Counted from the stretch's first letter, positions 1 to 10,249 are shown. The stretch is DNA of 64,000 nt from Haliotis asinina (GCF_037392515.1 NC_090290.1:57734753-57798752); one strand, 5' to 3'. Numbers and translations: made by a program. Notes: generated by a model from the letters alone, not told the origin.

Positions 1-127
1 CAAGTGTTCATTGAAAGACTGTATGTTACATTAATCGTTTAATCAAGTTACTGTTATCATTTCAACGCTAGAACCATAAATAGATGAGAAGAAATCTATT
101 AAATGGGGTTTGTGTTTGCACATTAAA

Positions 128-274
128 ATGGAGAAACCAAGTGAAGATGAGAATTTAAATTATCATGAAGCCTATTGTAGAAATGAAATGCAAACAGCTA
201 CAGTAGGGAGCGATCTGACTGAACAGTATTTGGAAGCTATGAACAAAATGCTTCAAACTATAGACGATTATTAA
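128..274 (+). CDS. Short acidic ORF upstream of the polymerase
   Basis: A 48-codon open frame starts at the first ATG after a spacer and ends just before the polymerase remnant. It is rich in Glu, Asp, Asn and Tyr (begins MEKPSEDENLNYHEAYC) and has no recognisable domain. Its place ahead of the polymerase suggests a small accessory or leader ORF of the Polinton, but nothing in the sequence shows a function. It could equally be a detached N-terminal piece of the polymerase reading frame. Confidence 0.3.
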   Translation: MEKPSEDENLNYHEAYCRNEMQTATVGSDLTEQYLEAMNKMLQTIDDY

Positions 275-307
275 AGGGTTTACTATGGTTTAAATGTCTC
301 CGCCAGT

Positions 308-2472
308 GTGCTTTTGAAACTCACTGTGGTAAAGTTTGCTCCATTTAGAGGAGGCACTTACATCCCATTACCACCATCACTGACAAAACATACTTACAGC
401 ATTACCAATGTTAAAAATAAGGATAATGATTTATGTTTTCCCTTATCCATTCTTGCTAAATTGTTCTCAACATCTCATCACAAAGAAAGACAAGCCCATT
501 ATCTTCCCAATTTGAACAGGCTTAACTTAGACCTTTCCTATGACCTTGCAACAAATTCCTCGGTTTGAACAAATGGATCAGTTGTCTGTCAATGTATATG
601 GTTTTGAAGATGATACCTTATACCCAAAGTTCCTCAGTAATAGGATAGATGTAGAAGAAAACAGACAAATAGATGTATTGCTACTGTCAGAAGAAAGTGA
701 ACCAGATGTTGTTGAAGGACTGTTAGGGATGGAGGGTCATGACCAAGCTATGGATGTTCACAAGAGTCCTAACATGCATTACTGTCTGATCACTAAACTG
801 AATAGCTTAGCCAGAAACAGAAAAGGTCATAGAAACATGTGCTTTGTTTGTAGAAAATGTTTATGGCCATTTTCATCCAAGAAAACATTAGAAAATCACA
901 AAACGTACTGTTACACAAAGGTACAAAGGGTTGATTTACCTACAAAAGTGAAGGCTATTTATCTGTTTGGTTTAAAATCACAAAGCAAAACTGAAAGAGC
1001 TAAGTTTCTGATTGTAGCCGACTTTGAAAGTTTATTAGTACCTGAACAGGGTAACACTTCTCGTCTGAATCGTCTTGCTCTTATGATTACAAGGTGGTGT
1101 GTACTGATGAACAATATTCTAAACCTATTCAAACTTATGTAGGTCAAAATGCTGCAGAACATTTCATTGAAAACATTTTGAAAGAATATGATGATATTAT
1201 GAATCTGTTTGATTCTGTTGAACCTATGCAGCTCACTGAACAAGATCAACTTCTAACACAACTCATTGTGGTTGATGTGGAGAGCTGCTGGGATCTGATA
1301 GAGTGTTAGATCATGACCATTTGTCAGGGAAATTTCGTCAGGTTTTGCATATTAAATGCAATCTAAATTTTCAAGAAAGTAATTGTCATGTTTCACAATT
1401 TGGAACATTATGATGATCATCTTTTGTTAGAGGTGGCACAAAAGTTTTGTGATCGCGAAATCTCAGTCATACCACATACCGCAGAGCAATTTCTGTCCTT
1501 TACTATAGACAATAGACTAATTTTTCTAGATTCTTACAAATTTCTGCAAAGTTCATTAGATGTTTTAACTCAAAATCAATTGAAGAAAGGTGAGAATTCT
1601 TTTGTGTATATGAATGAACATTTCAAAACAAAAGCAAACTTACTTCGGCGAAAATTATTTTCCCATATGAACATTTAAATTCATGGGAGAGTCTAGAGGA
1701 GACATCTTTACCACCTAAAGAAGCATTTTACAGTTCGCTAAGTGAGCAAGGTATAAGTGATGAAGACTATGCATTCACCCAACAGTTATGGCATACCTTT
1801 CAATGCAAAACCATTAGTGATTTCACAAGACTCTATGTTACAACAGAGGTGTTATTGCTCACAGATATCATTGAAACCTTTAGAACAGGATGTTTAACCG
1901 ATTATGGGCTAGACATTTGTAATTACTATTCCATGCCTGGTTTCTGTTTGGACGCAACTATGAAAATCACAGGAGCAAAACTTGATCTGTTTACAGATGT
2001 TGACACCTACAATTTTATTGAAAATTCCATTCGTGGCGGAGTGTCAGTCATTGGTGGAGTGTCAGTCATTGGTGGAGTGTCAGTCATTGGCAAGAAATAT
2101 GCTGAAGCCAACAATGAACATATGTTCAATTTTGACGTGGATAGAGACACATCCACCCTTCTCTACTTTGATGCGAATTCATTGTATGCCACTATAATGT
2201 TACAACCCCTCCCCATAGGAAATTATCAATTCATTCCATCCACAGAGTTCAGTGAAATAGACTGGTACAATGTAGATACTCAGGGTGATACAGGTTATAT
2301 CTTGGAGGTTGATTTGTTGTATCCTCACCACTTACACAAATCCAATGCAGCTTTCCCCATGGCCCCAACTCATGATGATGTCCCTTTTGACGAGTTTTCA
2401 GCGAAACATAAAGAACTTTTGGCTCATTTCCTCAAAAAAGACATTGATGAAATTCCTAAGAAATCATCTTGA
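308..2472 (+). pseudogene. Protein-primed DNA polymerase B (Polinton PolB), fragmented and C-terminally truncated
   Basis: Successive reading frames carry ordered PolB blocks: an N-terminal part with GGTYIPLPPSL (308-568), a zinc-finger-like FVCRKCLWPF segment (about 838-905), the exonuclease block with VADFES (about 1012), an HDHLSG-type block (about 1312), FHNLEHYDDH (about 1391), a 3'-5' exonuclease/TPR-like region, and the palm block YFDANSLYATIM (about 2163). The enzyme family replicates the element using a terminal protein as primer. The reading frame breaks at about 560, 1085, 1290 and 1670. Coding similarity stops near 2470, before the catalytic DTD-type motif, so the polymerase core is missing. 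An 18-bp triplication sits in the conserved RGG motif. The element's other genes run toward it on the opposite strand. Confidence 0.85.
2035..2088 (+). repeat. 18-bp in-frame triplication inside PolB
   Basis: Three adjacent copies of an 18-bp unit encode GGVSVI three times, in the part of PolB where one Arg-Gly-Gly-[VI]-Ser motif is normally found. The frame is kept. This looks like slippage or unequal exchange inside a coding region. Confidence 0.9.
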
Positions 2473-2734
2473 CTTAGCAGCTAGGGAGCGAATGCACTTC
2501 TTGTGTCTGGAGAGTCTTCTTTTATCCTCATTTGTTAGAAGTATGATTCCTTTCAAAATGTTGAATATGAGGGTGAGCAGACTTGTAATCTGTTCGTGTG
2601 AACAAAGCTTTTCTTTGCCTCACGGAACCTATCTCTAACATGTAAAGAAACGTTGAATGTTGATGATGGTTCACGTACAACAGTCTAAGATCAAATGGAG
2701 ATGCTTACACATATATAACATGTCTTCTCAATTG

Positions 2735-3061
2735 TCAATTTGTTTTGTTATCTTGAGGTTCACCAACCATCTGAATGTAGTCACAATGAGGAGACAGCCT
2801 AAAATGTTCACTCATGGGATCATCTTCTGGTAGCCACTGCGATGCACGAAGTTTACACTTGAAGCGGTACACTTTATCAGATTGTCCTGTGTAAATAAAT
2901 CCTGCTTCAGCCATGAATTTAGGTGACTGTTTCATCTGAATGGGCCAAGCCTTGAACAAAGCCAGTCTGTCAGTAAACGTTTGTCCAAGCTGTTTTGGTA
3001 AAGGGAGATATTTCAAGGCAGTCAGCCACCGCTTCATCAGTAAGAAAATGTCCACACACAC
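2735..3061 (-). CDS. BIR-domain (inhibitor-of-apoptosis-like) protein
   Basis: The frame encodes one baculoviral-IAP-repeat domain of about 70 residues: RLALFKAWP at the start, AEAGFIYTGQSDKV in the middle, and a Cys-x16-His-x6-Cys zinc pattern ending in SPHCDYI. BIR domains bind caspases or IAP antagonists; viruses and Polinton/adinto-like elements can carry them as anti-apoptosis genes. The first zinc-ligand Cys is replaced by Arg (sequence YRFKC), so three of the four ligands remain and folding may be impaired. No RING or CARD follows in this frame. The gene is last in the - strand block, just past the packaging ATPase and tail-to-tail with PolB. The start codon is uncertain because an ATG in another frame lies a few codons upstream. 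Confidence 0.8.
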   Translation of the reverse strand: MCVDIFLLMKRWLTALKYLPLPKQLGQTFTDRLALFKAWPIQMKQSPKFMAEAGFIYTGQSDKVYRFKCKLRASQWLPEDDPMSEHFRLSPHCDYIQMVGEPQDNKTN

Positions 3062-3126
3062 CCATGATGCTAGATGTTTTCAAGTCCAGTTGTAAAATGA
3101 TCCAAGGTATGGCCTCAACTTTGGTT

Positions 3127-3790
3127 TTATTGAGTCAAGTACACTATACATGACTCATCACTGAATACTGAAGTTCTCAAACGAGCATAATCTTCCATTG
3201 TAAATGGGCTAACATCAATAAGTAAATAGACATATCTTTTCCCACCAACAGCATCTTGGAATGATTCAGTGAAATATTTCATTTGACCAGGAAATATTTG
3301 AGACGCTAAAATTTTGTATTCATTGAAACAACGTTGGTTTGATAAAAGTATAGAGCAGTGAGTATTTAATGAAATTGTTCTGCTGCATTCACCTTTGGGA
3401 TAGGCACTTTGTTGTAATGACTGAAATTCCAAGATGATGTGACAGAGTTGTGTAAAGATTTAAAATCAATTCGCTTTTGCAAATTTCGATAATTTTATCA
3501 TCCAACACAAGCAAACATTGTTTATCTGATTGTTTTGAGTAGGATTTAAGGTCATCTTCTGTAGGCAGTGTTTCTCGAAATTGAATATTGTATACACTTC
3601 TCTCGAAGTCAGCATAGATGTCTTGATACACAGCATAACAATACACCATCAAGTTAGGGGGTGTATCATACATCCTGGCTAGATTCTTTAACAATCTTAC
3701 CACAAAATAAGTCTTCCCTGAACTCGAACCGCCAAGGACTGTCAGTGCTGAAGGTGTGTGAAATTGTAAGAGACATTTTGTTTCTTCCAT
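3127..3790 (-). pseudogene. Packaging ATPase (FtsK/HerA-type), one frameshift
   Basis: The first frame (3790-3389) has a Walker A motif GGSSSGKT about 20 residues in and a Walker B motif CLLVLDD about 95 residues in. The second frame (to 3127) carries the C-terminal part, including SRTISLNTHC and YVYLLIDVSPF. Family members pump the element's DNA into capsids using ATP. The two frames meet near 3400, so there is at least one frameshift; together they would approach the usual 220-250 residues. The gene lies downstream of the capsid and protease genes, as in other Polintons. A second and clearly different ATPase remnant lies at 14.1-14.8 kb, which shows that two elements are present. Confidence 0.85.
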
Positions 3791-3904
3791 GATGGCAAGT
3801 GTTCACAACACAATATTTTTCTCAATAATGACTTGATTGACGCTAATACCAACTGAAGTACAGAAGAACATACAACAAACACATCATTTCAACTAAACTA
3901 ATGT

Positions 3905-3955
3905 TTTATTACATTTTTATTTTTTATTTATTTTATATAAATGCTTATGTCTAAT
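3905..3955 (-). terminator. AT-rich polyadenylation-signal cluster
   Basis: On the - strand this stretch contains overlapping AATAAA-like hexamers, 150-200 bp past the stop of the protease frame and before the ATPase gene. It is a plausible poly(A) region for the protease transcript, judged by sequence and position only. Confidence 0.35.
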
Positions 3956-4101
3956 GTTTAACACACATACATTCATTATTACACATTATGTACAGTCCAT
4001 ACACGGAGGGTAACAGTACCTGAAATTATGACAAACATACTGAGATATGAACATATCATTCCATGTGAAAGTTTTCAAATCAAACTGAGCTGAAATAGAA
4101 G

Positions 4102-4392
4102 TTAAACATAAGAACTAGCATACAACTTCAGATAGTCAACAAGTTCTTTGCTGACAGGTTCAGCTAGACTGTCAAACAGTTCCGATTTATGGTCTTTCAG
4201 ATACATTGCAACCCAATGTCGACCTTGCTTGCCTCTAACATCAGTATTAACAATAAGCCCAACACCTCTCATCAACATTGGAGATGTAAGCACAGGTAGA
4301 GTGTCTCTAGCATACACTCCTAGGACATGGTTTCCAAGAACAGGATCACATTGAATAACACATAACAATTTAGATGCTTTCATCTTCTTCAT
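4102..4392 (-). pseudogene. Adenain-like cysteine protease, truncated
   Basis: The 96-residue frame matches the N-terminal two thirds of the Polinton/adenovirus-type maturation protease: GVYARDTLPVL, then GRHWVAMYL with the catalytic His, then ELFDSLA with the acidic partner. In this family a Gln and a nucleophilic Cys in a CG-type motif follow 35-50 residues later. Here a stop intervenes, and the next stretch in another frame has several Cys residues but no recognisable Gln/Cys active-site motif. The enzyme would process capsid precursors. The gene follows the capsid gene on the same strand. It is probably inactive. Confidence 0.8.
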
Positions 4393-4499
4393 TTGACATA
4401 TACATTCCTAGCTTGGTCAATTTCTATGAGCGAGGTTCTTTCAGTCATGACAATGCAACTCAGTGTTTTGGTTAAGGCTGCGTTGAACTGAATTTCTAG

Positions 4500-5983
4500 T
4501 CATACATTTCCCCGTTTTACTAGACTGAGATGTTCAGTGCCAGTTTCGTTCAGTTCGAACACAAAAAGGGCACTTCCAAGTAAAAATTCTTTTCTAGTGA
4601 TAAAGTTGCCTTTACTTTTTCTCTTTACATTCAGCCCATCAAATAGATTCAGATAGGTATCTGCATCAGCTACACTGGACGCTCTTCCTGGAAGACTGAC
4701 ACCATTTACATTAACTGTAACCGTTTTGATCATACTTGACTGAAAGTTGTATGGGTTCTTCTCTAACGAACCTGACATACTACTGCTCTCAACAAACGCA
4801 ACTGTGTATCGATGGGCAACAGGATTTGAGATATTCTCAATAGTATATACAGGAATAGTGGTTGATTTGACTTCTGTCTTCACATAGGGATCCAGTGCGT
4901 TGTTTGGTTTCCCGTTTGTCTTTTCTTCAAACAATGTGTTATGAGCCAGAATTTAAGCTGGGTTCACTTTCAAAAAACACACTTTAAGAGTTGCATCTAG
5001 TATGTTTGTTTTATATTTAGTATTAGCAACACCACTCATGAGGCAAAACTGAGGATCAGCTCTGTACAAGGTTACATTCAGTTTTACCCCATTGATCAAA
5101 TGTCGATCCATATTGAACACATCTTCAAACAAATTGCCAACCATTGTGACCTCTTGACTTTTGGCAATATATGCTCCACGAAGTAACAATCCATCATTAC
5201 CACCAGTTTCTGAATCAGTTGATTCAATGTCATCATTGTTTTCACCTGTATCTTTATAGAACAACTGCGATGTTCATTGAGAAATCTTGGCAAATTCTCC
5301 ATAACAAAACAATGTCTTGAACATGCTTTTATATGGATAGTGATTATTTGCGCTAGATACTAATTGATTTCCCAGTGAAACTGAAACCTGTGAAAACAGT
5401 GATTGTAAGAACAAGTTAATTGGTGCCACATGTTCTTTGTGAGCCAGTGAAACTGAAACCCGTGAAAACAGTGATTGTAAGAACAAGTTAATTGGTGCCA
5501 CATGTTCTTTGTTAGCCAGTGAAACTGAAACCTGTGAAAACAGTGATTGTAAGAACAAGTTAATTGGTGCCACATGTTCTTTGTCAGCCAGTGAAACTGA
5601 AACCTGTGAAAACAGTGATTGTAAGAACAAGTTAATTGGTGCCACATGTTCTTTGTTAGCCAGTGAAACTGAAACCTGTGAAAACAGTGATTGTAAGAAC
5701 AAGTTAATTGGTGCCACATGTTCTTTGTTAGCCAGTGAAGATGATGTAGCATCATCGTGCACCACTTTCAGTTTCACGTGGAGTCTTGTTCTCTCAAATC
5801 AATGTACTCACTACCCTGATTAGGGATAGCAAATTCCAATGGTGACGAGTCATTGATTTGGCTTAATGGACGTACATCGTTGAAATAGAACACCTCTGTG
5901 GTTGTTGTGTAACTTGGAAGGGAAAAGAGAGAAAACGAATCCTCCGCATATTCCGAAAAGTTGCTGCTGGATTAGAGTGCCAT
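4500..5983 (-). pseudogene. Polinton major capsid protein (double jelly roll), with stop, frameshifts and internal repeat expansion
   Basis: Three frames cover the capsid protein. The N-terminal part starts at ATG 5983, which is followed by a stop at codon 4, and includes PLEFAIPNQGSEYIDL; a frameshift follows near 5790. The middle part has SLFSQVSVSLGNQLVS, and after a further break AKSQEVTMVGNLFEDVF (5264-4953). The C-terminal part has FNFQ-type NPYNFQSSMIKTV and ends in SLVKRGNV (4934-4500). These are the conserved blocks of Polinton capsid proteins, which build an icosahedral shell. Five tandem 72-bp units are inserted in frame into the first jelly-roll region. Upstream is the small core-protein gene and downstream the protease, the usual morphogenetic order. 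Confidence 0.87.
5372..5731 (-). repeat. Five tandem 72-bp units inside the capsid gene
   Basis: Units start at 5372, 5444, 5516, 5588 and 5660 with very few differences, and a partial sixth follows. Each unit encodes 24 residues of the capsid segment containing APINLFLQSLFSQVSVSL. The unit is a multiple of three, so the frame stays open. High identity between copies indicates recent expansion of a segment that is single-copy in other Polinton capsids. Confidence 0.95.
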
Positions 5984-5987
5984 AGTG

Positions 5988-6386
5988 TTAACTGAAAATA
6001 TCACTTCCTGAAACAGGTGTACACTTCAAAGCTTTTGCTGTCTTAGAGGGGACAGTGTAGTGTGTGTAACGAATCCTCTTGGAAGTGATGACCTGTTCAC
6101 CTGCAGCTCTTTTTAAAGACTTTCGACGTCTCTCTTTAGCATTTGCTTTCTCTACCGTGCTCTGAGTCTCTGATGACATGTACAATTCAATTCAAGGTCC
6201 CTCTTCTCTTCTAACAACCTGATGCGATGGTATAACTTTAGATGAAGATTTGCCATTGTCGAATTGTTGGTGACTTGTGCTCAGTTTCTTGAAGTAATGT
6301 TTCCAATTTCCATAGTGGGGTACATAGAGAGGATAGTCTGGCATCTTAACTTGCAAATGGATATCGCTGTGAGTTAAGTGTTGCAC
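5988..6386 (-). pseudogene. Small basic virion/minor-capsid-like protein, one in-frame stop
   Basis: Two stretches in the same frame are separated by a single stop at 6192-6194. The first has MPDYPLYVPHYGNWKHYF; the second is strongly basic (KERRRKSLKRA and a KRIRY motif) and ends in GSDIFS. Polintons usually encode a short basic protein, often ending in a DIF-like motif, directly before the capsid gene; it is thought to be a minor capsid or core protein. The stop of this frame is about 5 bp from the capsid ATG, so the two would be tightly packed. Function is inferred from position and composition. Confidence 0.55.
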
Positions 6387-6489
6387 TGGTCTCCCGGCTC
6401 AAGAATGACAAGGCTACTTCATCACTGGGCTTTATAACAATGATTCTTTCAATACCACATGAATATTATATTCGTTTGCAAAGGTAAAG

Positions 6490-6769
6490 TTAGGACCTGA
6501 CCTCAAGGTAATACGTTGCCAACAATGGCAACTGAATATCTCCAACCAGTGAACTATCACGCAAGTTGCACAATATGTTTACATATGGGTCTTTGATTTT
6601 GTCCACATTGGTCAGTTTCCTAAAATTCAACTCTGTTAATGAAACTACCCAATATCCTTCAAACAACAGTCTTTGATTCAGTTTCACACGGAAATGATAG
6701 GGACTGTTGTCCTTAAAATAGTTTTCTTTTGAATCTGAAGACTTGAGGAAAATATATTTTTTCCATCAT
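6490..6769 (-). pseudogene. Conserved Polinton structural-type protein (function unknown), early frameshift
   Basis: From the ATG at 6769 the frame shifts after a few codons and continues with NSPYHFRVKLNQRLLFEGYW, then VVSLTELNF and VGDIQLPLL. This pattern (a short N-terminus, an FRVKL segment, an amphipathic strand ending in a WEV-like motif, then a VGD..LPLL motif) recurs in a Polinton/adintovirus protein found next to the integrase and capsid genes, whose role is not established; penton or fibre-like functions have been suggested. It sits between the integrase and the basic core protein on the same strand. It is shorter than family members and ends at a stop at 6490. Confidence 0.5.
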
Positions 6770-6774
6770 AATTT

Positions 6775-7894
6775 TTTCGACTGGCTTTCTTCCATAAAAG
6801 AACCAAATGATCTTGGCCATCCTAACCATCGCACAAGAACATATGTTTTACCTCCTCTACGTTGACATTTCAAGATTTTTTCCACCTGTCATTCAATATC
6901 CTCACCTTTGTTTACTTTTTGAAGTTCTTGAGTATAAAATGTTCCTTTAATTGGTTTATTGTGAAAGTCTCTAATTCTGTACAAGGGTATTCTTGCCTTT
7001 TGTAGCGATGAGCTATTTTGAACAATTCAGCGTAAATCAAGCTCTTTACTGAATGGTTTCCTCAGGTATGGAATGGAATATTTACCTTTGATTTTAAGCT
7101 TTTTGAGTAATGGAATCACATACAAATGTTGCCATACTTTCAATTCATTACTTTTATTCACCTGAGCAGGTGATAAAATTGGCAGAGATCAATGAATGTA
7201 AAGTATGACTGTAATTCTGTACCAGGTTAGGCAATATAGAAAGGTATTCTTTGGTATTGTTATGAGTCATATAAGAAGTGATGAGCGACTTTAAAGTTCT
7301 GCTGAATCTTTCCACATAATTGCTTTTAATGTTTTCATTACTTGTGATGATGTGGGTTATGTTTTCCTTTTCAAAAATGATTCGAATTCTCCACGAAACT
7401 CAGATCCTGCATCAGTACGAACTTTCTTTGGTCGTCTTGATTTGAGTATTTGTTTGAAAGATTTCACCATTGTAAGTGGTCTCTTATTCTTCAAAGGCAA
7501 GATAAAAGCATAGAATGTCCACAACTACCAACATATATGTCTGACACTGTCATTCCATTTCATGTACCTTGACATATCTGCTAAATCTGCGTCGAACATT
7601 TCATTCATTGCATTAACCCTTTACTTTCATCCTTTTAAATTTGTGTCTAACTGGTTTGTGTAAACTGTAAGCATCTTGCTCATTCACAAACCGTTTCACC
7701 TTCCTCAACCTGATTTTGTGTTGCTTGTTTTTCTTCAATTCATCACGCAGTTTAGATGGACCATAGAAAGCGCCTGGTTTTTGTGGGTTAAAATAATACT
7801 TTTGTAATGCTTTGTTCTGCTTTAAGTCACTGTTTTCTTTCGAGGACGCGTGATGAATTGAAGCAGGAGATGTATTGAACAAGATTTCATACAA
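6775..7894 (-). pseudogene. Retroviral-type DDE integrase with chromodomain, multiple breaks
   Basis: The N-terminal part (7894-7613) has QDAYSLHKPVRHKFKRMKV, typical of Polinton integrases. Past it the catalytic core remains readable across frames: DADLADM (first Asp, about 7580), RTDAGSEFR (second Asp, about 7410) and ENIKSNYVERFSRTLK (Glu, about 7320). An SH3-like segment with KGTFYTQELQKV (about 6935) and a chromodomain-like YVLVRWLGWP (about 6835) follow. The enzyme joins element ends to host DNA, and the chromodomain may guide it to chromatin. At least one stop (about 7513) and a frameshift (about 7375), plus later stops, disable it. The gene lies at the end opposite PolB, as in other Polintons. 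Confidence 0.85.
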
Positions 7895-8013
7895 CTAAAA
7901 AAGAAATGAACAGAATTTATTTATTTCAACTAAGAACATTCTATAGATAACATCAGTTATAACATATCAATCGTCATACACAACAAGATAAGAACCAATG
8001 ATAGTCATCTCAA

Positions 8014-8466
8014 TCATTTGTCTTCTGTTGGAATGCAACAACGTATACTGTGAGGATATGTCCATGAAAGTCTTGAGATATGTCCATGAAAGTCTTGAGA
8101 TATGTCCATGAAAGTCTTGAGATGTGTCCATGAAAGTCTTGAGATATGTCCATGAAACTCTTGAGATATGTCCATGAAAGTCTTGAGATGTGTCCATGAA
8201 AGTCTTGAGATATGTCCATGAAAGTCTTGAGATATGTCCATGAAAGTCTTGAGATCCATCATCCCCTCTGGATCATGATAACACATACAGTTTACCAGAT
8301 CCATACAACACACATGGCACCAAACCTGCCCACTATTACAACTCATATATTGCAACATATTATTATGACAGCATACACTACAATCCTTTTGAAGAGGAGT
8401 CAGTTTGTGTTCTTCATAAGGATCATCCTTTACTGCATTTGTCTCTTGTTGCTCAATATGTTCCAT
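8014..8466 (-). CDS. Cys-rich small protein with 22-residue tandem tail
   Basis: The N-terminal 75 residues contain a dense Cys/His cluster (CSVCCHNN, then CHVCCMDLVNCMCYH), which suggests a small zinc-binding fold; I do not recognise a named family. The remaining half is a repeat of KTFMDISQDFHGHISRLSWT-like units translated from a 22-bp DNA repeat, so three DNA units make 22 codons. The frame stays open through the whole array. The gene lies upstream of the integrase on the same strand, and AATAAA-like signals at about 7915 follow its stop. A host-interaction role would be a guess. Confidence 0.45.
   Translation of the reverse strand: MEHIEQQETNAVKDDPYEEHKLTPLQKDCSVCCHNNMLQYMSCNSGQVWCHVCCMDLVNCMCYHDPEGMMDLKTFMDISQDFHGHISRLSWTHLKTFMDISQEFHGHISRLSWTHLKTFMDISQDFHGHISRLSWTYPHSIRCCIPTEDK
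8057..8254. repeat. 22-bp minisatellite, nine copies
   Basis: Near-identical units (tgtccatgaaagtcttgaga plus two bases) start at 8059, 8081, 8103, 8125, 8147, 8169, 8191, 8213 and 8235. They lie inside the Cys-rich ORF. Because 22 is not a multiple of three, all three frames are read in turn and remain open on the - strand. Confidence 0.95.
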
Positions 8467-8753
8467 GAGCTGATTGTAATCCTGCCACCAGTCGTTTAGG
8501 GTAGATTCAACAGGTTGACAGTCAGCTACGAGTCCGCTAGCAAGTTGACTTCACTGGAGACATCTAAGTTAGCTTCAGTTGGAGGTGTAATAGTTTCTAT
8601 ATCAAGCGATGGTAGAGTTGAGTTGCACTTCGAAACATTGTTGTTCATTATCCTACCAGCAAAAAGAAAGGAAAAAGATATGAATATAAAAACAAAAATT
8701 GATGTTGCAAATTAAATAGGTAGAACACAGTCGAATGTAACACAAATATATAC

Positions 8754-9169
8754 TTACTTTGCTGTCTTGATACTCTGCTTCTTTGAAGTCTTCTCCTTCT
8801 TTGGTTTCTTTGCAACTGGTTGATCAGTAGCATCCTTCGGTTTTCTGGTTCTCTTCTGTTTCTTGGGAACAGGTGTTTCCTGAACTGTTCTGTTCTCTGA
8901 AGTTCGGTCCTCAGCAGCAGCAGAGGAGAAAGATCCTGTGAGATCAGTGTAATCAGTCAACCTTTCCAGAAAGCAGGTGACATTGGTTGAAACTTCCCTT
9001 CTGGTTCTTTGATCTTCTTTAGCATGTCTGTGTAAATGGTTTTGTAGACCACACTCGATCTCATCATAACGTCATGTAGATAAACATGGCTATCAAGAAT
9101 ATCCTTTACTGTCAGAAATGTATTATCAAATGTCTCCTCTGACGAAAAAGCAACACGTTTAACATGCAA
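8754..9169 (-). pseudogene. Polinton accessory protein: helical N-terminus and Lys-rich tail, probable frameshift
   Basis: Two overlapping frames probably derive from one gene. The first (9169-8957) begins MHVKRVAFSSEETFDNTFLT and is largely helical. The second (8960-8754) starts DYTDLTGSF and ends with a tail of repeated KKPKKEKTSKK-like residues, likely nuclear-localising or DNA-binding. The join near 8958 would need a one-base shift. It is the first gene of the - strand block, next to the presumed right end of the element. I do not recognise the family. An alternative is two separate overlapping small genes. Confidence 0.4.
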
Positions 9170-10249
9170 ACTCTATTGTGCCATGGCGAATATACAAGTG
9201 TTGGACGATTTTCAACACCTTCCTGCTCTAAGCTACTGATGAAACTGATTTAAAATAGCTAAAACGTTTGAGGTGTAAGATAGGATTGTATAGAATCATT
9301 TGTCTGATTGGTTTATGTGTAATACACATTCAGTTTGATTGGCTGCGAAGGTTCATTAAATGGAATGATGAGAATTTTGCTTCAAGTGGTTGAAATAGAT
9401 GCAAATTTAAAGTGCTATGGTATGTCATTGTTCCTTTGAGGAATGTAAACAATTGTTTTATGTGAGTGAATGTGGAATGTGTATTGTATGCAAACCTGTG
9501 AGGCTAGGAATGTGTATTTTATGAGTTACCGAGCCTGTGAAATTTTTCACATGACTTATCACATTCCACGGATTTGAAATTATTCACGTGACTTGTAGCC
9601 TTACATTCGAAAGCTACTGTTAAACCTATGGAATGTAGGTTACCGAGTCTGTATGCACCTGAGAGCACCTGTAGGAATGTCCTTTGAATGTGGTATTGTA
9701 TAGAAGGAATGTGTATTGTCTAAATGTCACACCTATGGAATGTGAGTTAGCGAACCTGTATGCACCTGGGAGCACCTGTAGGAATGTCTTTTGACTTTAG
9801 TTTTGTATAGAAGGAATGTATGATGACATTCTTGAACCATTCATTCATAACGAACCTACATTATTTAAGGTTGAGCCTAGATGAGTCTGAAGGAATTCCT
9901 TTCGATCGATTCTGGAATGACATTCAGAATGCAATGAGCCTAAATTCTTTAAGGTTGAGCCTGTAGGAATTTCTTTTGTTCGATTCTGGAATGTCATTCA
10001 TAGTTGTGGAATGTCAATAGTTACCTATTGTTTGTACCATGGAATGCTATTGTTTGGCTATGACAGATTAATTTCTCCCTACTGACGTCTTGTGTAGGGG
10101 TGTGACCTTGGTGTGGTATAATCACTTTTAGATTGTTGAACCCTTAACCCCCACCCCCTTGTGTCTGACCTGATGGAAGAACCCTCCTTCTCAGTTCATG
10201 ACACTCACGCAGGCATCACATGACCTTTGTCATGTGACTTAATGTTGCC
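9170..10249. other. Non-coding region with degenerate roughly 107-bp repeats
   Basis: No convincing gene is visible. Phrases such as ggaatgt, cctatggaatg and gagcacctgtaggaatgt recur; two clear copies begin near 9625 and 9732, with further fragments to about 10,020. This may be a decayed subterminal repeat array of the first or second Polinton, or an unrelated satellite. Confidence 0.5.

Larger units (their letters stand above)
1..9400. mobile_element. Decayed Polinton/Maverick (adintovirus-like) element
   Basis: The region combines hallmark genes of self-synthesising Polinton DNA transposons: protein-primed polymerase B on + , and integrase, capsid, adenain-like protease and FtsK/HerA-type packaging ATPase on - . 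Polymerase and integrase sit at opposite ends, as is usual for these elements. Known complete elements are about 15-20 kb; this one is shorter because the polymerase lacks its C-terminal half and the space between genes is compressed. No terminal inverted repeat is visible: the left end probably lies outside the window, and the right end near 9.2-9.4 kb is placed only by where coding similarity stops. Frameshifts or stops in most genes indicate an old, inactive copy. Confidence 0.88.

Noticed and set aside
5509-5823. Open frame on + of 104 codons with repeated SETETCENSDCKNKLIGATC
   Set aside because: It is antisense to the 72-bp repeat of the capsid gene; the repeat keeps several frames open.
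8010-8219. Additional - strand frames made only of FHGHISR-type repeats
   Set aside because: They are shifted readings of the 22-bp minisatellite; the frame with the Cys-rich N-terminus is the better candidate.
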